The notes under the pieces were generated by a model, which worked only from the letters and a program-made list of their open reading frames with translations, searched no databases and was not told where the DNA came from. A DNA stretch of 64,000 bases from Actinomycetota bacterium (GTDB lineage: Bacteria; Actinomycetota; Actinomycetes; Nanopelagicales; Nanopelagicaceae), in contig JACMQL010000046.1 in the NCBI GenBank assembly GCA_014377015.1, positions 124,001 through 188,000 on the forward strand. Reading direction: 5' to 3'. A program made the position numbers and the translations under genes. Positions 1 through 9,008 of this stretch are shown piece by piece. Within the stretch, counting starts at the first letter, position 1; every line of letters begins with the position of its first letter.

Positions 1-2166
1 CGGAGTCAATAAATCTATCCACTTACCACCTTGATGCTCGTCGCCGTCCCAAAGTTCAATCCAACTGCCTTGCGGAAGATAGATTTTCATAGTCGTGCAG
101 TTAGGGTCGGTAACTGGTGCAACCAACAAGTCTCTGCCGAGCATGTATTGATACGTCGCTTTCCAAATCTCTGGATCTTCCGGATAGTCGAAGAAAAGCC
201 CGGCCATAAGGGGGCGCCCACTTTCGATAGCAGCTTTACCTTCTCTCGCTAGATAGGGAATGAGCTTCTTTCGAATATCTAAGTATGTGCGAAAGAGCGC
301 CAGCACCGCGCTGTCACCTGATTGTTTTGCGATGTTCCAAGGACTTCGGTCATTGGAAGGTGTGCGATGATGGTTGTATTCTGAGTGAAATTGCATGATC
401 GGACAGAATGTCGCCATTTGTGTTCCGCGGATATACAACTCGGTCGTCGGCAACTGACCGCTAAATCCTCCGATGTCCCAACCCCAGAAAAAGAGACCGC
501 TGGCAGATGCACTTATGCCGGCTCGAATTGATGCTCGAAAAGCTTCCCATGTCGAATCTTCGTCACCGGCCCAAAAGGTTGGGAAAGAACTGCTTCCAGC
601 AAATCCAGCTCGCGAAAATGTCGCTCCCTTCTTGCCTATATCTGCAAAAAGTTCATGAAAGGTTTGTGCGTAAGCAACCGGCAATCTATTATTCATTTCC
701 AACCCAGATAAACCATTGAGGTACTTCAAATCCGCGCCCCAGGCGTGCTCACCTCCGTCCGTTTTGAAGCCGTCGACTTCCAGTTCTTCTACTAGATAAC
801 GTCGCTGATCAGCCCACCACTTTCTTACATGATTTTGGGTCAAGTCGGGTAGAAGGCCATCGTGGAACCAGAAACCACGTACTTTGTAAGGTTCGTCATG
901 CGCATCCCTAACAACGAAGTCATTTTCAATGGCAAAATTCCAATTTGCTTCTGCTTGTGATTTTGGTTCACCCGCATCTTTTAAGATAGGAATTTGCCAA
1001 AGTAATAGTTTCGTGTCATTTGCGTGAAGATCGTGAATCATCATTTTCGGATTTGGCCAAGCCCCGTTTTCAGGATACGTAATCTCCGCGGCCCTGTGAC
1101 CGCGCGCACCGTCATTTGGTTCATATTGCGCGTCTCGAAAGACTGTAAATGTAGATTCGTCCGACCATGCTTCGATTACAACAACACCAATGTCAATTCC
1201 AAGTTCTTGACTTGTGCGAATTTCTCGTTGTACGCGTTCCTGCGTGTTCCATTCATTACTGCTCGCCCAAAGTGAGTAGATCCATTCTGGAGGTGTGTCG
1301 GGTAGCGCGAATTCGCGCATATACTTTTTGAGGATTTGCGCGGGCTTTCCGCAGTAGCCTTTGAGTCCAAGATGATTTTGATGTGGAGTTACATCTATTT
1401 CAACTTGCAGTTTATTGAGTGAGGAAACACCAACGTCGAAGCGACTTGGATTAGCAGATTGCAGGTAGAAGCCGTAATTGCTTCCGATGATGATCCCAAA
1501 TGGCGCGGGTAGGTAGGTACGATGTCCTTGTCCTTTGTACTCCTCGTACACGCATGCATCTACAAATTCTCCGCGTTGATCCACAGAGTGAAATCTTTCT
1601 CCGAATCCGACCACATGGTCTTCTTCTTGCATCGGAAGTGAGAATTTAAGGCGATGAACTCCACCATCTGAATCCTTGAGCAGTTCCACATCACTGGCCG
1701 TAATTCCATCAGGAAAGTCTCCGAGTTGCTGTAAAAATCCGTTTTCATCGGCACTCCAGACAAGTGCTTGGCATGCGAATTTCTCTGAGGTCTCGTCAGC
1801 ATTGGTTCGCAGTTGATAACTAACCTTTTCATACGCGCTTAAGGGAGGAAGGGATACCTCCCACTCAATTTGCTCTGGATATTCCCCGGATCGAGCGGCG
1901 GCATCGGCCAGGTGAGTTTCGGTGCCTGTGAATTTCGCGGTCGCTCCGTAAGGTCCATGATCCTCAGATCGTGCTTGCCGATGCGTCACAAGCGGCCAAA
2001 TGGAAGTTTCGTTATCGCGAGTGAGTAGAAGTTCTACGCTCATTGTAAGTTCATCAGTACGCGCACGCACTTGCCAGTCATGTCCAGCGATAACCTCGAC
2101 TGGAATTCTTTGATCCGGTTCGTATCTGTAGGGATGACCGAGACCGGAGGGGTTGTGTTTGAGCAC
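1..2166 (-). CDS. GH31 alpha-glucosidase/alpha-xylosidase (partial, runs off left edge)
   Basis: The frame is open for 722 codons from a GTG at 2166 to the window edge, so the C-terminus is missing. It encodes a glycoside hydrolase family 31 enzyme that cleaves alpha-glucosidic or alpha-xylosidic ends. The GH31 nucleophile motif KTDGGE gives Asp470 and the acid/base motif WAGDED gives Asp535; the 65-residue spacing fits the family. There is no signal peptide, so it acts on imported oligosaccharides in the cytoplasm. It starts 3 bases after the stop of the GH15-like gene, with an AAAAGG ribosome site inside that gene's end, and is the last visible gene of the ABC/ROK operon. Substrate choice between glucoside and xyloside cannot be read from this sequence. 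Confidence 0.93.
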   Translation of the reverse strand, partial: MLKHNPSGLGHPYRYEPDQRIPVEVIAGHDWQVRARTDELTMSVELLLTRDNETSIWPLVTHRQARSEDHGPYGATAKFTGTETHLADAAARSGEYPEQIEWEVSLPPLSAYEKVSYQLRTNADETSEKFACQALVWSADENGFLQQLGDFPDGITASDVELLKDSDGGVHRLKFSLPMQEEDHVVGFGERFHSVDQRGEFVDACVYEEYKGQGHRTYLPAPFGIIIGSNYGFYLQSANPSRFDVGVSSLNKLQVEIDVTPHQNHLGLKGYCGKPAQILKKYMREFALPDTPPEWIYSLWASSNEWNTQERVQREIRTSQELGIDIGVVVIEAWSDESTFTVFRDAQYEPNDGARGHRAAEITYPENGAWPNPKMMIHDLHANDTKLLLWQIPILKDAGEPKSQAEANWNFAIENDFVVRDAHDEPYKVRGFWFHDGLLPDLTQNHVRKWWADQRRYLVEELEVDGFKTDGGEHAWGADLKYLNGLSGLEMNNRLPVAYAQTFHELFADIGKKGATFSRAGFAGSSSFPTFWAGDEDSTWEAFRASIRAGISASASGLFFWGWDIGGFSGQLPTTELYIRGTQMATFCPIMQFHSEYNHHRTPSNDRSPWNIAKQSGDSAVLALFRTYLDIRKKLIPYLAREGKAAIESGRPLMAGLFFDYPEDPEIWKATYQYMLGRDLLVAPVTDPNCTTMKIYLPQGSWIELWDGDEHQGGKWIDLLTP

Positions 2167-2169
2167 TTG

Positions 2170-3261
2170 TTACCTTTTCGTATTCAACGCGGCCAGAAGA
2201 CTGAGATACATGGCATGACTCCAAAGTAGAGGAATTGCCGGCTCTCCCCAACGCTTAATCCATTCATCGCGAAACTCTGGGTGAAGTAAGGGGACGGTAA
2301 GTTGTTCAGGCAATTGAAGAGCTTCATCAGCGACACTTGCTACCCAATCCAGGATTTCTTCTGCTTGATCTGTCCTTCCTATCTCGATCAAACTCAGTCC
2401 CAGAAAGCAAGAAAGCAACGGCCATTTTCCGCCCCCAAAATATTGATCGTCAACATGACGGAAGGTCCCGAGAATACCTAATTGATCTCCAACTTCTTGA
2501 ATAGTTGGCGTCGTCACCGAATCCTCCTTCGTAAACACGCGGAATGGTTCGATGAGCGAGATAGTGCTTGAATCTAGGCCAACGCCATCGATCCATTTTG
2601 CCAGTCTTTCGCCGACGAGACCGTGAGTCAGAATAAAAGACCGAATTATCACGTACGTTTCAGCGGCGACTTTCCGTGTTTCTTCTGACAATTCTGGCCA
2701 CGCCGTGACAGCGTGAAGTCCTGCGGCGATACTTCCCAATGATGCGACGTGTAGATGCCCGAAACTTTCTTCCCACCAGTCGTAAGATACGGATTTCCAA
2801 AATTCGACCATGTAGGCGACAAGGCTATCGACCGCTCGATACGTCGAAGTTGGAAGTGTCCCATTACGCAATATAAATTGGTTAAGCGACCAAACCCACG
2901 TACCAAAGCCATCTAACTGGAAGTTCGTCCATTCCTCAGGCGCTTCTTTCCCATCCATTGAGTAGCGGCAATGCAAGTGGTCATCGATGGGTATCTCCTC
3001 GCCTTGTCTCGATTTCTTGATCAGGGAAGCAATCTTTTCTTCTCGACCCAAAATGACTCGGGTCGCCCATAAGTGGAACTTCAACGCACTCTGGTTTTCA
3101 CCACTTGCACTCATGGCGTCCGCAATAAACGCCCCGTCGCGAAACCAACTGTATTTGTAAACTCCGAAATTAGGCGAGGCAACATAAGCTCCAGATGGCG
3201 CTTGATTCTGAGCGATTATGGCGATGCTTGCCTTGCGCAACGCCAAGTGGATGTCTTTCAT
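2170..3261 (-). CDS. GH15-like glucoamylase-type glycoside hydrolase, catalytic domain only
   Basis: This 363-residue protein has the marks of an (alpha/alpha)6-barrel GH15 glucoamylase/trehalase-type enzyme. The motif YSWFRDGAF near the N-terminus is the family's WxRDG substrate loop, FQLDGFGTW is the QLD motif, WWEE lies where the acid Glu is expected, and LPEQ followed by PLLWSHAMY is the C-terminal general-base region. It is much shorter than usual GH15 proteins (about 600 residues or more) because the N-terminal beta-sandwich domain is absent. No signal peptide is visible, so it probably works in the cytoplasm with the GH31 enzyme downstream. It lies after the sugar-binding protein gene, separated by a strong hairpin. 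The exact substrate (maltooligosaccharide, trehalose or other alpha-glucoside) is uncertain. Confidence 0.85.
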   Translation of the reverse strand: MKDIHLALRKASIAIIAQNQAPSGAYVASPNFGVYKYSWFRDGAFIADAMSASGENQSALKFHLWATRVILGREEKIASLIKKSRQGEEIPIDDHLHCRYSMDGKEAPEEWTNFQLDGFGTWVWSLNQFILRNGTLPTSTYRAVDSLVAYMVEFWKSVSYDWWEESFGHLHVASLGSIAAGLHAVTAWPELSEETRKVAAETYVIIRSFILTHGLVGERLAKWIDGVGLDSSTISLIEPFRVFTKEDSVTTPTIQEVGDQLGILGTFRHVDDQYFGGGKWPLLSCFLGLSLIEIGRTDQAEEILDWVASVADEALQLPEQLTVPLLHPEFRDEWIKRWGEPAIPLLWSHAMYLSLLAALNTKR

Positions 3262-3365
3262 CGTTAAGTTACCGTCATTTCATTTAGTGGTTAGCAAGTT
3301 CGTGGTCCCGAATCAGCAAAGCGGAAGTGGAAATACGCGGAGGTGTTCTGTTAGGCAGTCGCGAA

Positions 3366-3409
3366 GTGAGAACGTTGCGTTATACGAGCACTCAACGCAA
3401 CGTTCTCAC
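3366..3409. promoter_or_regulatory. Strong intergenic hairpin between binding-protein and GH15 genes
   Basis: A perfect 16-base inverted repeat (arms 3366-3381 and 3394-3409, GTGAGAACGTTGCGTT and its complement) encloses a 12-base loop just 10 bases after the stop codon of the binding-protein gene. On the transcribed minus strand it is not followed by a T-run, so it looks less like a full terminator than like an mRNA 3'-end stabiliser or attenuator. Such elements are known between sugar binding-protein genes and downstream genes and give an excess of binding protein. That role is an inference here. Confidence 0.7.
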
Positions 3410-3419
3410 TCACTTCGAA

Positions 3420-4691
3420 CTACTCTTTGGCGAGGATTGCGTTTACATCCTTTGCGGCGGAGTTCAAAGCCTCCGTCACGGACACGGAACCACTCAGCGC
3501 TTTCTCAAGCCAAGAATTTACGGAATCTTGCATCTCATTCTGCTGACGAATTACCGGCGGCACAATTGGATTCTTGAGTGCTTCAAAGACAGCTGCGCGA
3601 TTTGCAGGAGGAGTCTTCGACAGGTATCCGGAAAGAGCCTTCTTGTCAGAGACGGCCGGTATTTCCCAAGCCGCAGCGAGACGAATTTTCACGGCAGCAG
3701 GATCGCTCGTCATGAATTGAGCCCACTTCCAGGCCGCATACGGATACTTTGTTTTTGCGGATGCCACGACTGCGTTTGCAAAGAAGTGGTTACCAGGTGT
3801 TACTCCACCGGGTTCCACCGCGATATCCCAACCGAATGGAACAGCCTTGAAAGAATCAAAGAGCCAGATTCCAGAGTGATACATCGCGAGCTTTCCAGCT
3901 TTGAACATAGCGTCATCACCGAGTGTGCCCATTTGTGCTTTGGTTGGCGTGTACCCCGCGGTAGTTTTGCCGATCAACCAGTTAAGCGCGTTGATTCCTG
4001 GTTGCTTGTTGAATGTGGCCGACTTTTTATCTGCGGAAAGGAACTGTCCACCGGCTTGACCCAAAACTTTGTAGAACTCCCAGAATTGAGTTGGTTGAAA
4101 GTCTGCATAGGTACCTTCTGGGAGTTTGGCCTTGAGTTGAGCGGCTGCGGCAGCCTCATCGCTCCAATCCCAGCTGGAGTTTGGGGTAGCTACTCCCGCA
4201 GCTTTAAAGAGATCTTTGTTATAGAAGAGCACCACAGTTGAAAAGGATGACGGAACTCCGTACTGCTTACCACCTTGAGCGAAAACGTCGTACGCCTTCC
4301 CGTAGTACGCGGTCTTCTTGAATGAGTGGTCCCTTGCAGATGCGGTGTTCAGATTGAGCAAAGTTCCAGCCGATGCGTAAGTTACGAAGTTCTCGTAATT
4401 TAGTTCGAAAGTATCTGGAGTTTGATTTCCGGCGACCCGAGTCTTTAATTTCGTGAAGTACTCGGCGTATGACGCCGATTGAATATTTACGTGAATCGTT
4501 GGATTCTTCTTCTCAAACGCTGCAACCATTGCTTGCAGATCTTTCATGTGATCTGGCACCGCCGTGAAAGTGAAGAAGTTGATCGTCGTCTTCCTGGCGG
4601 CAGCTACTGCTGGATTACTGGCTATTCCGATCCCAGCTACTAAAATGCCAGCGACCGTCGCTGCCCAGATCTTCCTTGTCGAACTTTTCAT
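3420..4691 (-). CDS. Sugar ABC transporter substrate-binding protein (family 1)
   Basis: This 423-residue secreted protein is the extracellular receptor of a carbohydrate ABC importer (MalE/UgpB-like, SBP family 1). The N-terminus has a basic start, a hydrophobic core and an Ala-rich cleavage region (NPAVAAA). There is no lipobox cysteine, which is unusual for an actinobacterial binding protein, as most are lipoproteins. Motifs typical of the family include the MVAAFEKKNP segment after the signal and FYNKDLFKAAG in the middle. It follows the second permease gene by 77 bases and precedes the glycosidases, so its ligand is likely an alpha-linked glucooligosaccharide; the ligand is inferred from context only. 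Confidence 0.9.
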   Translation of the reverse strand: MKSSTRKIWAATVAGILVAGIGIASNPAVAAARKTTINFFTFTAVPDHMKDLQAMVAAFEKKNPTIHVNIQSASYAEYFTKLKTRVAGNQTPDTFELNYENFVTYASAGTLLNLNTASARDHSFKKTAYYGKAYDVFAQGGKQYGVPSSFSTVVLFYNKDLFKAAGVATPNSSWDWSDEAAAAAQLKAKLPEGTYADFQPTQFWEFYKVLGQAGGQFLSADKKSATFNKQPGINALNWLIGKTTAGYTPTKAQMGTLGDDAMFKAGKLAMYHSGIWLFDSFKAVPFGWDIAVEPGGVTPGNHFFANAVVASAKTKYPYAAWKWAQFMTSDPAAVKIRLAAAWEIPAVSDKKALSGYLSKTPPANRAAVFEALKNPIVPPVIRQQNEMQDSVNSWLEKALSGSVSVTEALNSAAKDVNAILAKE

Positions 4692-4768
4692 TATTCCCCC
4701 TAGTGTGTGTTGTAAGGCGCGCCCGTGAAGGCTTCTCTTGCGTTCGGAAATCGTTCAAAGAATGTGTT

Positions 4769-5584
4769 TCATCCTTTGAGTCCGGCCGTAAGAAAACTTT
4801 GCGTGATTTGTCTTTGAAGTACGAGATAAACAATTGCAATTGGGATTACTGCCAATGTTGTCGCGGCCATTACCATCGGCCAATCTGTGAGATTTTCACC
4901 GTGCAGATTCGATAGCGCTAAGGGGAGTGTCATCTTCTCTGGGCTAAAAATGATGACTAGCGGCCAGAGGTACGCATTCCATACGGACATGAAGGACAGA
5001 ATGGCGAGCGCGGCCAGACTAGGAATGCAGAGAGGAAGTGCGATAGCAATGAAGATCCTGAAAGAACCAGCGCCGTCTATGATTGCCGCCTCTTCGAGTT
5101 CCCTAGGAATCGCGAGCATGGCTTGGCGCATCAGAAATACGCCAAAAGCAGAAACCATCATCGGCAAACCTAATCCGAGATAGCTGTCGATGAGGCCCAA
5201 TTGTCGCATCTCGATGAAGAGAGGAACTATGATCACTTGGAAGGGAATCATCATGGTTGCCAAATACACCATAAAAATAGCGTTTTTTCCGCGAAAATTC
5301 AGCCGCGCAAAAGCAAACCCAGCAAAAGCGGAAGTCGAAAGTTGAAGGAAAACGACAGTTGCGGACACTGCAATGCTGTTCAGAAATAGCCGGGGCATGT
5401 CAAGAATTTGAAAGACGTTGCGGTAGTTCTCTAAAGTTGGATGTTTAGGAAGAAGAGTCGGGGGAGTCGCAAATGCTTCCACTCCATTTTTTAGGGACGA
5501 ACTCACCATCCAGAAAAAGGGAAAGAGGAGCAGTATTCCAAAGATTGTAGGAAAAAGTTTGAAACCATTCGTTTTCCTATTCAT
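4769..5584 (-). CDS. Carbohydrate ABC transporter permease (MalG type)
   Basis: This 271-residue inner-membrane protein is the second permease subunit of the sugar importer. It has about six hydrophobic segments and the EAA coupling loop (ELEEAAIIDGAGSFRIF), which docks on the ATPase. The start ATG overlaps the stop of the first permease gene by 8 bases, indicating translational coupling. As in other CUT1 transporters, no ATP-binding subunit is encoded nearby; actinobacteria commonly share one MsiK-type ATPase between several such importers. Confidence 0.92.
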   Translation of the reverse strand: MNRKTNGFKLFPTIFGILLLFPFFWMVSSSLKNGVEAFATPPTLLPKHPTLENYRNVFQILDMPRLFLNSIAVSATVVFLQLSTSAFAGFAFARLNFRGKNAIFMVYLATMMIPFQVIIVPLFIEMRQLGLIDSYLGLGLPMMVSAFGVFLMRQAMLAIPRELEEAAIIDGAGSFRIFIAIALPLCIPSLAALAILSFMSVWNAYLWPLVIIFSPEKMTLPLALSNLHGENLTDWPMVMAATTLAVIPIAIVYLVLQRQITQSFLTAGLKG

Positions 5585-6449
5585 AGTTCACCCAACGCTT
5601 CTGTAGGCGCAATTGGATGCCTGTGATAAGCATGATGATTACAAAGAGAACCATGCTCATCGCGGATGCGTATCCCATGTGGCCGTAGTCAAAGGAATTC
5701 TTGACGATTTGTTGCACGACTACGGAAGTAGAACCTTCCGGTCCGCCCTGCGTCATGACCCAGATTTGATCGAAGACTTGAAAATTATTGATCAGGCTGA
5801 TTACAAGGACAAAGAAGAGCGCTGGGGTTAACAACGGAAGAGTAATTTTCAACAGAATTTGTCGCTTGCTCGCGCCATCGATCGCCGCAGCCTCTTTATA
5901 TTCTGGCGGAATGGACTGCAATCCCGCCAGAAGGAGAAGCATGACGTAACCCATGTCTTTCCAGGCGGAAGGAATTATCACTGAAGCCATTGACCAGGAC
6001 TTGCTTGTCCACCACCCAGGGCCTTGAATACCTATTTGCGCAAGTAGAGAGTTGACCAATCCACCATTTGGATTGAGAATCCACTTCCATAAGAGCGCAA
6101 CGATTACCCAACTTGTGATAACTGGCAAAAAATATGCGGCACGAAGTGCGTTTGATCCTCTAAATTTTCGATCGAGAGCTAGGGCTGCAGATAATCCAAG
6201 AATAAGAACTAAAGGTAGGTAACCTAAGATAAACAAAAGAGTGTTGCGAAGTGAAAGAAGAAAATCTTGATCGTGAATAAGTTCTTGAAAGTTTGCCAAT
6301 CCCACCCAGCGCGGAGGAGTTAGCAGATCCCATTCTGTGAAACTGATAACACCAGCTGAAATCATGGGAATCACGAAAAACATTAAAAGAGGGATAAAAC
6401 TCGGTGCGATAAAAAGCAGCGCCGTACGCCCTTGTTTTGGTCTAATCAC
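5577..6449 (-). CDS. Carbohydrate ABC transporter permease (MalF type)
   Basis: This 290-residue membrane protein is the first permease subunit of the importer. It carries the EAA loop YKEAAAIDGASKRQI and the usual six hydrophobic spans. The GTG start at 6449 overlaps the stop of the ROK regulator gene by 4 bases (GTGA), so regulator and transporter are one transcriptional unit. It resembles UgpA/LacF/MalF permeases of the CUT1 class but lacks the long periplasmic loop of E. coli MalF. Confidence 0.92.
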   Translation of the reverse strand: MIRPKQGRTALLFIAPSFIPLLMFFVIPMISAGVISFTEWDLLTPPRWVGLANFQELIHDQDFLLSLRNTLLFILGYLPLVLILGLSAALALDRKFRGSNALRAAYFLPVITSWVIVALLWKWILNPNGGLVNSLLAQIGIQGPGWWTSKSWSMASVIIPSAWKDMGYVMLLLLAGLQSIPPEYKEAAAIDGASKRQILLKITLPLLTPALFFVLVISLINNFQVFDQIWVMTQGGPEGSTSVVVQQIVKNSFDYGHMGYASAMSMVLFVIIMLITGIQLRLQKRWVNYE

Positions 6450-7636
6450 GAAATTCGTTTTCCCGAATCAGATGCAATCCTGAGGCGATTCTTGACTTCG
6501 TTGGAAACTGAATTAGTGTGTGGACTTCGGCTCAATGATGCTTGCAGCACAATCGCGGATGCACCTAACGCCCACTTCATGTCATCCCATGGATCCACTT
6601 CTACGTCATATTTTCTCAGCGCTGCTACAACATTTGCCTCTAGGGACTTTTCAAACGCACTCTTCCACAAATCCCAACCTTCAACTCCTTCGCCGCTAAT
6701 CAGAATTAACTCGGGACCGAAAACATTCACCACATTTGCAAGGGCAAGTCCGAGGAGTTCGGCTGGCACTCTAAAAAGGTCCAAAGCTATTTTCTTGTCT
6801 CTTCGCGCGATATTTAGGAGGTCAGTCATTGTTGCGTTGGCGCTGACGTACCCAGCTCGTACTGCTTTCGCTTGAATTGCTGGAGAAGATGCAACGGTTT
6901 CTAAACATCCAAATTTTCCACACTCACATTCGAGTCCGTCCGTTACGGCACTTACGTGACCAAATTCGCCCGCACCATAAGCGCCTGCATAAAGTTCACC
7001 ATTGATTACGAGCCCCATACCAATTCCCCGGCCCAACGTGACGGTGAGGAAATTACTTACATCGCGACCGTGTCCATAGAGACTCTCCGTAACGGCAAGC
7101 GTGTTGACGTCGTTTTCGAGAAGGACGGGGGTATTCAATGAATTCGATATTGTCAGTCCGACCTTGAGGTTGTCCCACCCCAACATTGACGAATGAGCAG
7201 TACCGGCGTCAACGGAGGAGACCACACCAGGAAAACCGATCCCGATTCCCAGCAGTTGACCTCTAACTTTCTTGACATGCTTGCGCAAAATGCGCGTGAG
7301 TTCTGCTACCGCTTTCTCACCACGTGAGCTAAATGGTTCTTCGAAGCTCCACAAAATTTCGGAATTCAAATTGACGCACACTCCAACGGCGTGGTCTTCT
7401 GCCAACTTCACGCCCAGTACTTGACCTGCATTGGCGACCAGCCCCAATAAGGTGGCCGGCCGACCACCAGTTGAAGGGGATTGTTCAAGTTCGGTGATCA
7501 ATCCCCGCTCAAACAAATACCTAGTTGATTGAGTCAAAGTCGGTCCGCTGAGCCCAAGGTCGCGCGCCAATTGTGCCCGCGATATCGGTCCGTACGTTGC
7601 GATTGCCCGTAGTACTTCGTTCGTGCTATCGCGCAT
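6446..7636 (-). CDS. ROK-family transcriptional repressor of the alpha-glucoside operon
   Basis: This 396-residue protein has an N-terminal winged helix (residues about 1-65, with the recognition segment SRAQLARDLGLSGPTLTQSTR) followed by a ROK sugar-binding domain. The ROK zinc motif CECGKFGCLE is intact. It is the NagC/XylR type, which releases DNA on binding a sugar. The gene is first in the operon and is preceded by a GAGGGG ribosome site and by an inverted repeat over the promoter, which points to autoregulation and control of the downstream transporter and glycosidases. Confidence 0.92.
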   Translation of the reverse strand: MRDSTNEVLRAIATYGPISRAQLARDLGLSGPTLTQSTRYLFERGLITELEQSPSTGGRPATLLGLVANAGQVLGVKLAEDHAVGVCVNLNSEILWSFEEPFSSRGEKAVAELTRILRKHVKKVRGQLLGIGIGFPGVVSSVDAGTAHSSMLGWDNLKVGLTISNSLNTPVLLENDVNTLAVTESLYGHGRDVSNFLTVTLGRGIGMGLVINGELYAGAYGAGEFGHVSAVTDGLECECGKFGCLETVASSPAIQAKAVRAGYVSANATMTDLLNIARRDKKIALDLFRVPAELLGLALANVVNVFGPELILISGEGVEGWDLWKSAFEKSLEANVVAALRKYDVEVDPWDDMKWALGASAIVLQASLSRSPHTNSVSNEVKNRLRIASDSGKRIS

Positions 7637-7661
7637 GTCGCCCCTCTCGAGTAATTCCAGA

Positions 7662-7692
7662 CTTACTTAATTAACTATAGTAAGTAAGTAAG
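7662..7692. promoter_or_regulatory. Putative ROK operator
   Basis: The inverted repeat CTTACTTA (7662-7669) and TAAGTAAG (7681-7688) is followed by a further TAAG, making a run of GTAA/TAAG repeats. It lies 26-56 bases before the ROK start codon. It overlaps a minus-strand -10-like TATAGT (7679-7674), so a bound repressor would block polymerase. Inverted repeats of this kind are typical of ROK operators; assignment to this regulator is inferred from position. Confidence 0.65.
7674..7679 (-). promoter_or_regulatory. Putative -10 element of the ROK/sugar operon
   Basis: TATAGT on the minus strand, about 40 bases before the ROK start codon, resembles the TATAAT consensus and lies inside the putative operator. 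No clear -35 hexamer was identified. Confidence 0.4.
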
Positions 7693-7798
7693 GGGAGACT
7701 ACGTCCGATGCCCATTGAGCGCAAGAGGTTTTCTTGATTTTCTATAATGTTTTACGGACGACTTTCTTTTGGAGTGATTTTGGGCGTGTCTTCGCGTT

Positions 7799-7812
7799 CG
7801 AACAGATGTTCG
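7799..7812. promoter_or_regulatory. SOS box (LexA operator) of recA
   Basis: The sequence CGAACAGATGTTCG is a perfect CGAAC-N4-GTTCG inverted repeat, the LexA/DinR box of Gram-positive bacteria and actinobacteria. It is 128 bases before the recA start and directly before a TATTCT -10 candidate, so recA is expected to be LexA-controlled. Confidence 0.88.
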
Positions 7813-7940
7813 GATATTCTTCGTGTACCCAACCAGAGCGGTTTCCACGACCCAGGACATGATCCTGTTCCCCGTCAGTGGCCTTCCGTACCTTCTGGAT
7901 CGCACCCAAGTCGAAAGACGTTTAAGAGAAAAGGAAAGCC

Positions 7941-9002
7941 ATGGCTACAGAAAAAGCTAGTAACGATCGCGCAAAAGCCTTAGATACAGCCCTTGCCCAG
8001 ATTGAGCGTCAATTCGGAAAAGGCGCGGTGATGAGGATGGGTGAACGCGGAACCCAAGTAGTAGAAGTTATTCCTACGGGTTCAATCAGCCTTGATATCG
8101 CACTTGGTATCGGTGGATTACCACGCGGTCGAATCATTGAAATTTATGGACCTGAATCTTCCGGAAAGACAACTCTTGCGTTGCACGCGATTGCGAATGC
8201 GCAGCGCGCTGGCGGTATCGCAGCCTTTATCGACGCCGAACATGCATTCGATGCGGAATACGCCAAAAAACTTGGCGTCGATATCGACGCGCTTCTCGTA
8301 TCGCAACCAGATACCGGGGAGCAGGCGTTAGAAATTATGGACATGCTGATTCGATCCGGCGCTCTAGATATCGTCGTCGTGGACTCAGTTGCAGCACTTG
8401 TTCCACGCGCTGAAATTGAAGGCGAGATGGGTGATTCCCATATGGGATTGCAGGCTCGTTTAATGTCGCAGGCGCTTCGCAAAATTACTGGCGCACTGCA
8501 TCAATCTAAAACAACCGCAATCTTTATTAACCAATTGCGTGAAAAGATCGGAGTCTTCTTCGGCTCTCCTGAAACTACCACCGGTGGTAAGGCGCTTAAG
8601 TTCTACGCTTCTATTCGCCTTGATATCCGTCGCATTGAAACACTCAAGGATGGCCAAGAGGCTGTCGGTAACCGCACAAGGGTCAAGGTTGTTAAGAACA
8701 AGATGGCGCCTCCTTTTAAGCAAGCAGAGTTCGACATTCTTTACGGCGTCGGAATCTCGCGCGAAGGTTCGCTCTTGGATCTCGGTGTTGATATTGGAAT
8801 CGTGAAGAAGTCAGGATCGTGGTACACCTACGACGGCGACCAACTAGGTCAGGGCAAGGAGAATTCACGTAACTTCCTCTTGGATAACCCTGATCTCGCC
8901 AACGATATTGAATCCAAAATCCGCGCCCACTTTGCTCCGACCCCGGTAGATCCTGATTTGGTAGCTGCAGTTAACGAAGCTACTGCCGAGGTTGATTTCT
9001 AG
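7941..9002 (+). CDS. recA: Recombinase A
   Basis: This 353-residue protein is RecA, the strand-exchange ATPase that also activates LexA self-cleavage. The Walker A motif GPESSGKTT is at residues 70-78, followed by the conserved [10 protein letters not shown] segment and the [11 protein letters not shown] region of Walker B and loop L2. Length is normal and there is no intein, unlike M. tuberculosis RecA. The ATG has an AAGGAAAG ribosome site. recX follows after 6 bases, and an SOS box lies upstream. Confidence 0.98.
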   Translation: MATEKASNDRAKALDTALAQIERQFGKGAVMRMGERGTQVVEVIPTGSISLDIALGIGGLPRGRIIEIYGPESSGKTTLALHAIANAQRAGGIAAFIDAEHAFDAEYAKKLGVDIDALLVSQPDTGEQALEIMDMLIRSGALDIVVVDSVAALVPRAEIEGEMGDSHMGLQARLMSQALRKITGALHQSKTTAIFINQLREKIGVFFGSPETTTGGKALKFYASIRLDIRRIETLKDGQEAVGNRTRVKVVKNKMAPPFKQAEFDILYGVGISREGSLLDLGVDIGIVKKSGSWYTYDGDQLGQGKENSRNFLLDNPDLANDIESKIRAHFAPTPVDPDLVAAVNEATAEVDF

Positions 9003-9008
9003 TATCTC

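Larger units (their letters stand above)
7637..7940. other. Divergent control region between the ROK operon and recA
   Basis: These 304 bases hold no convincing gene. The left part carries the ROK promoter and operator and the right part the recA promoter region with an SOS box. A consensus-like TATAAT (7743-7748, plus strand) and a second -10-like TATTCT (7815-7820) just after the SOS box are candidate recA promoter elements, but neither has a clear -35. Short reading frames here have no recognisable product. The DUF3046 gene often found just before recA in actinobacteria is absent. Confidence 0.6.

Noticed and set aside
3327-4241. Long plus-strand frame opposite the sugar-binding protein
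   Set aside because: It is the antisense shadow of a clear SBP gene and has no domain signature.
7699-7983. Short reading frames on both strands between the ROK operon and recA
   Set aside because: They overlap the SOS box and promoter signals and have no recognisable protein features.
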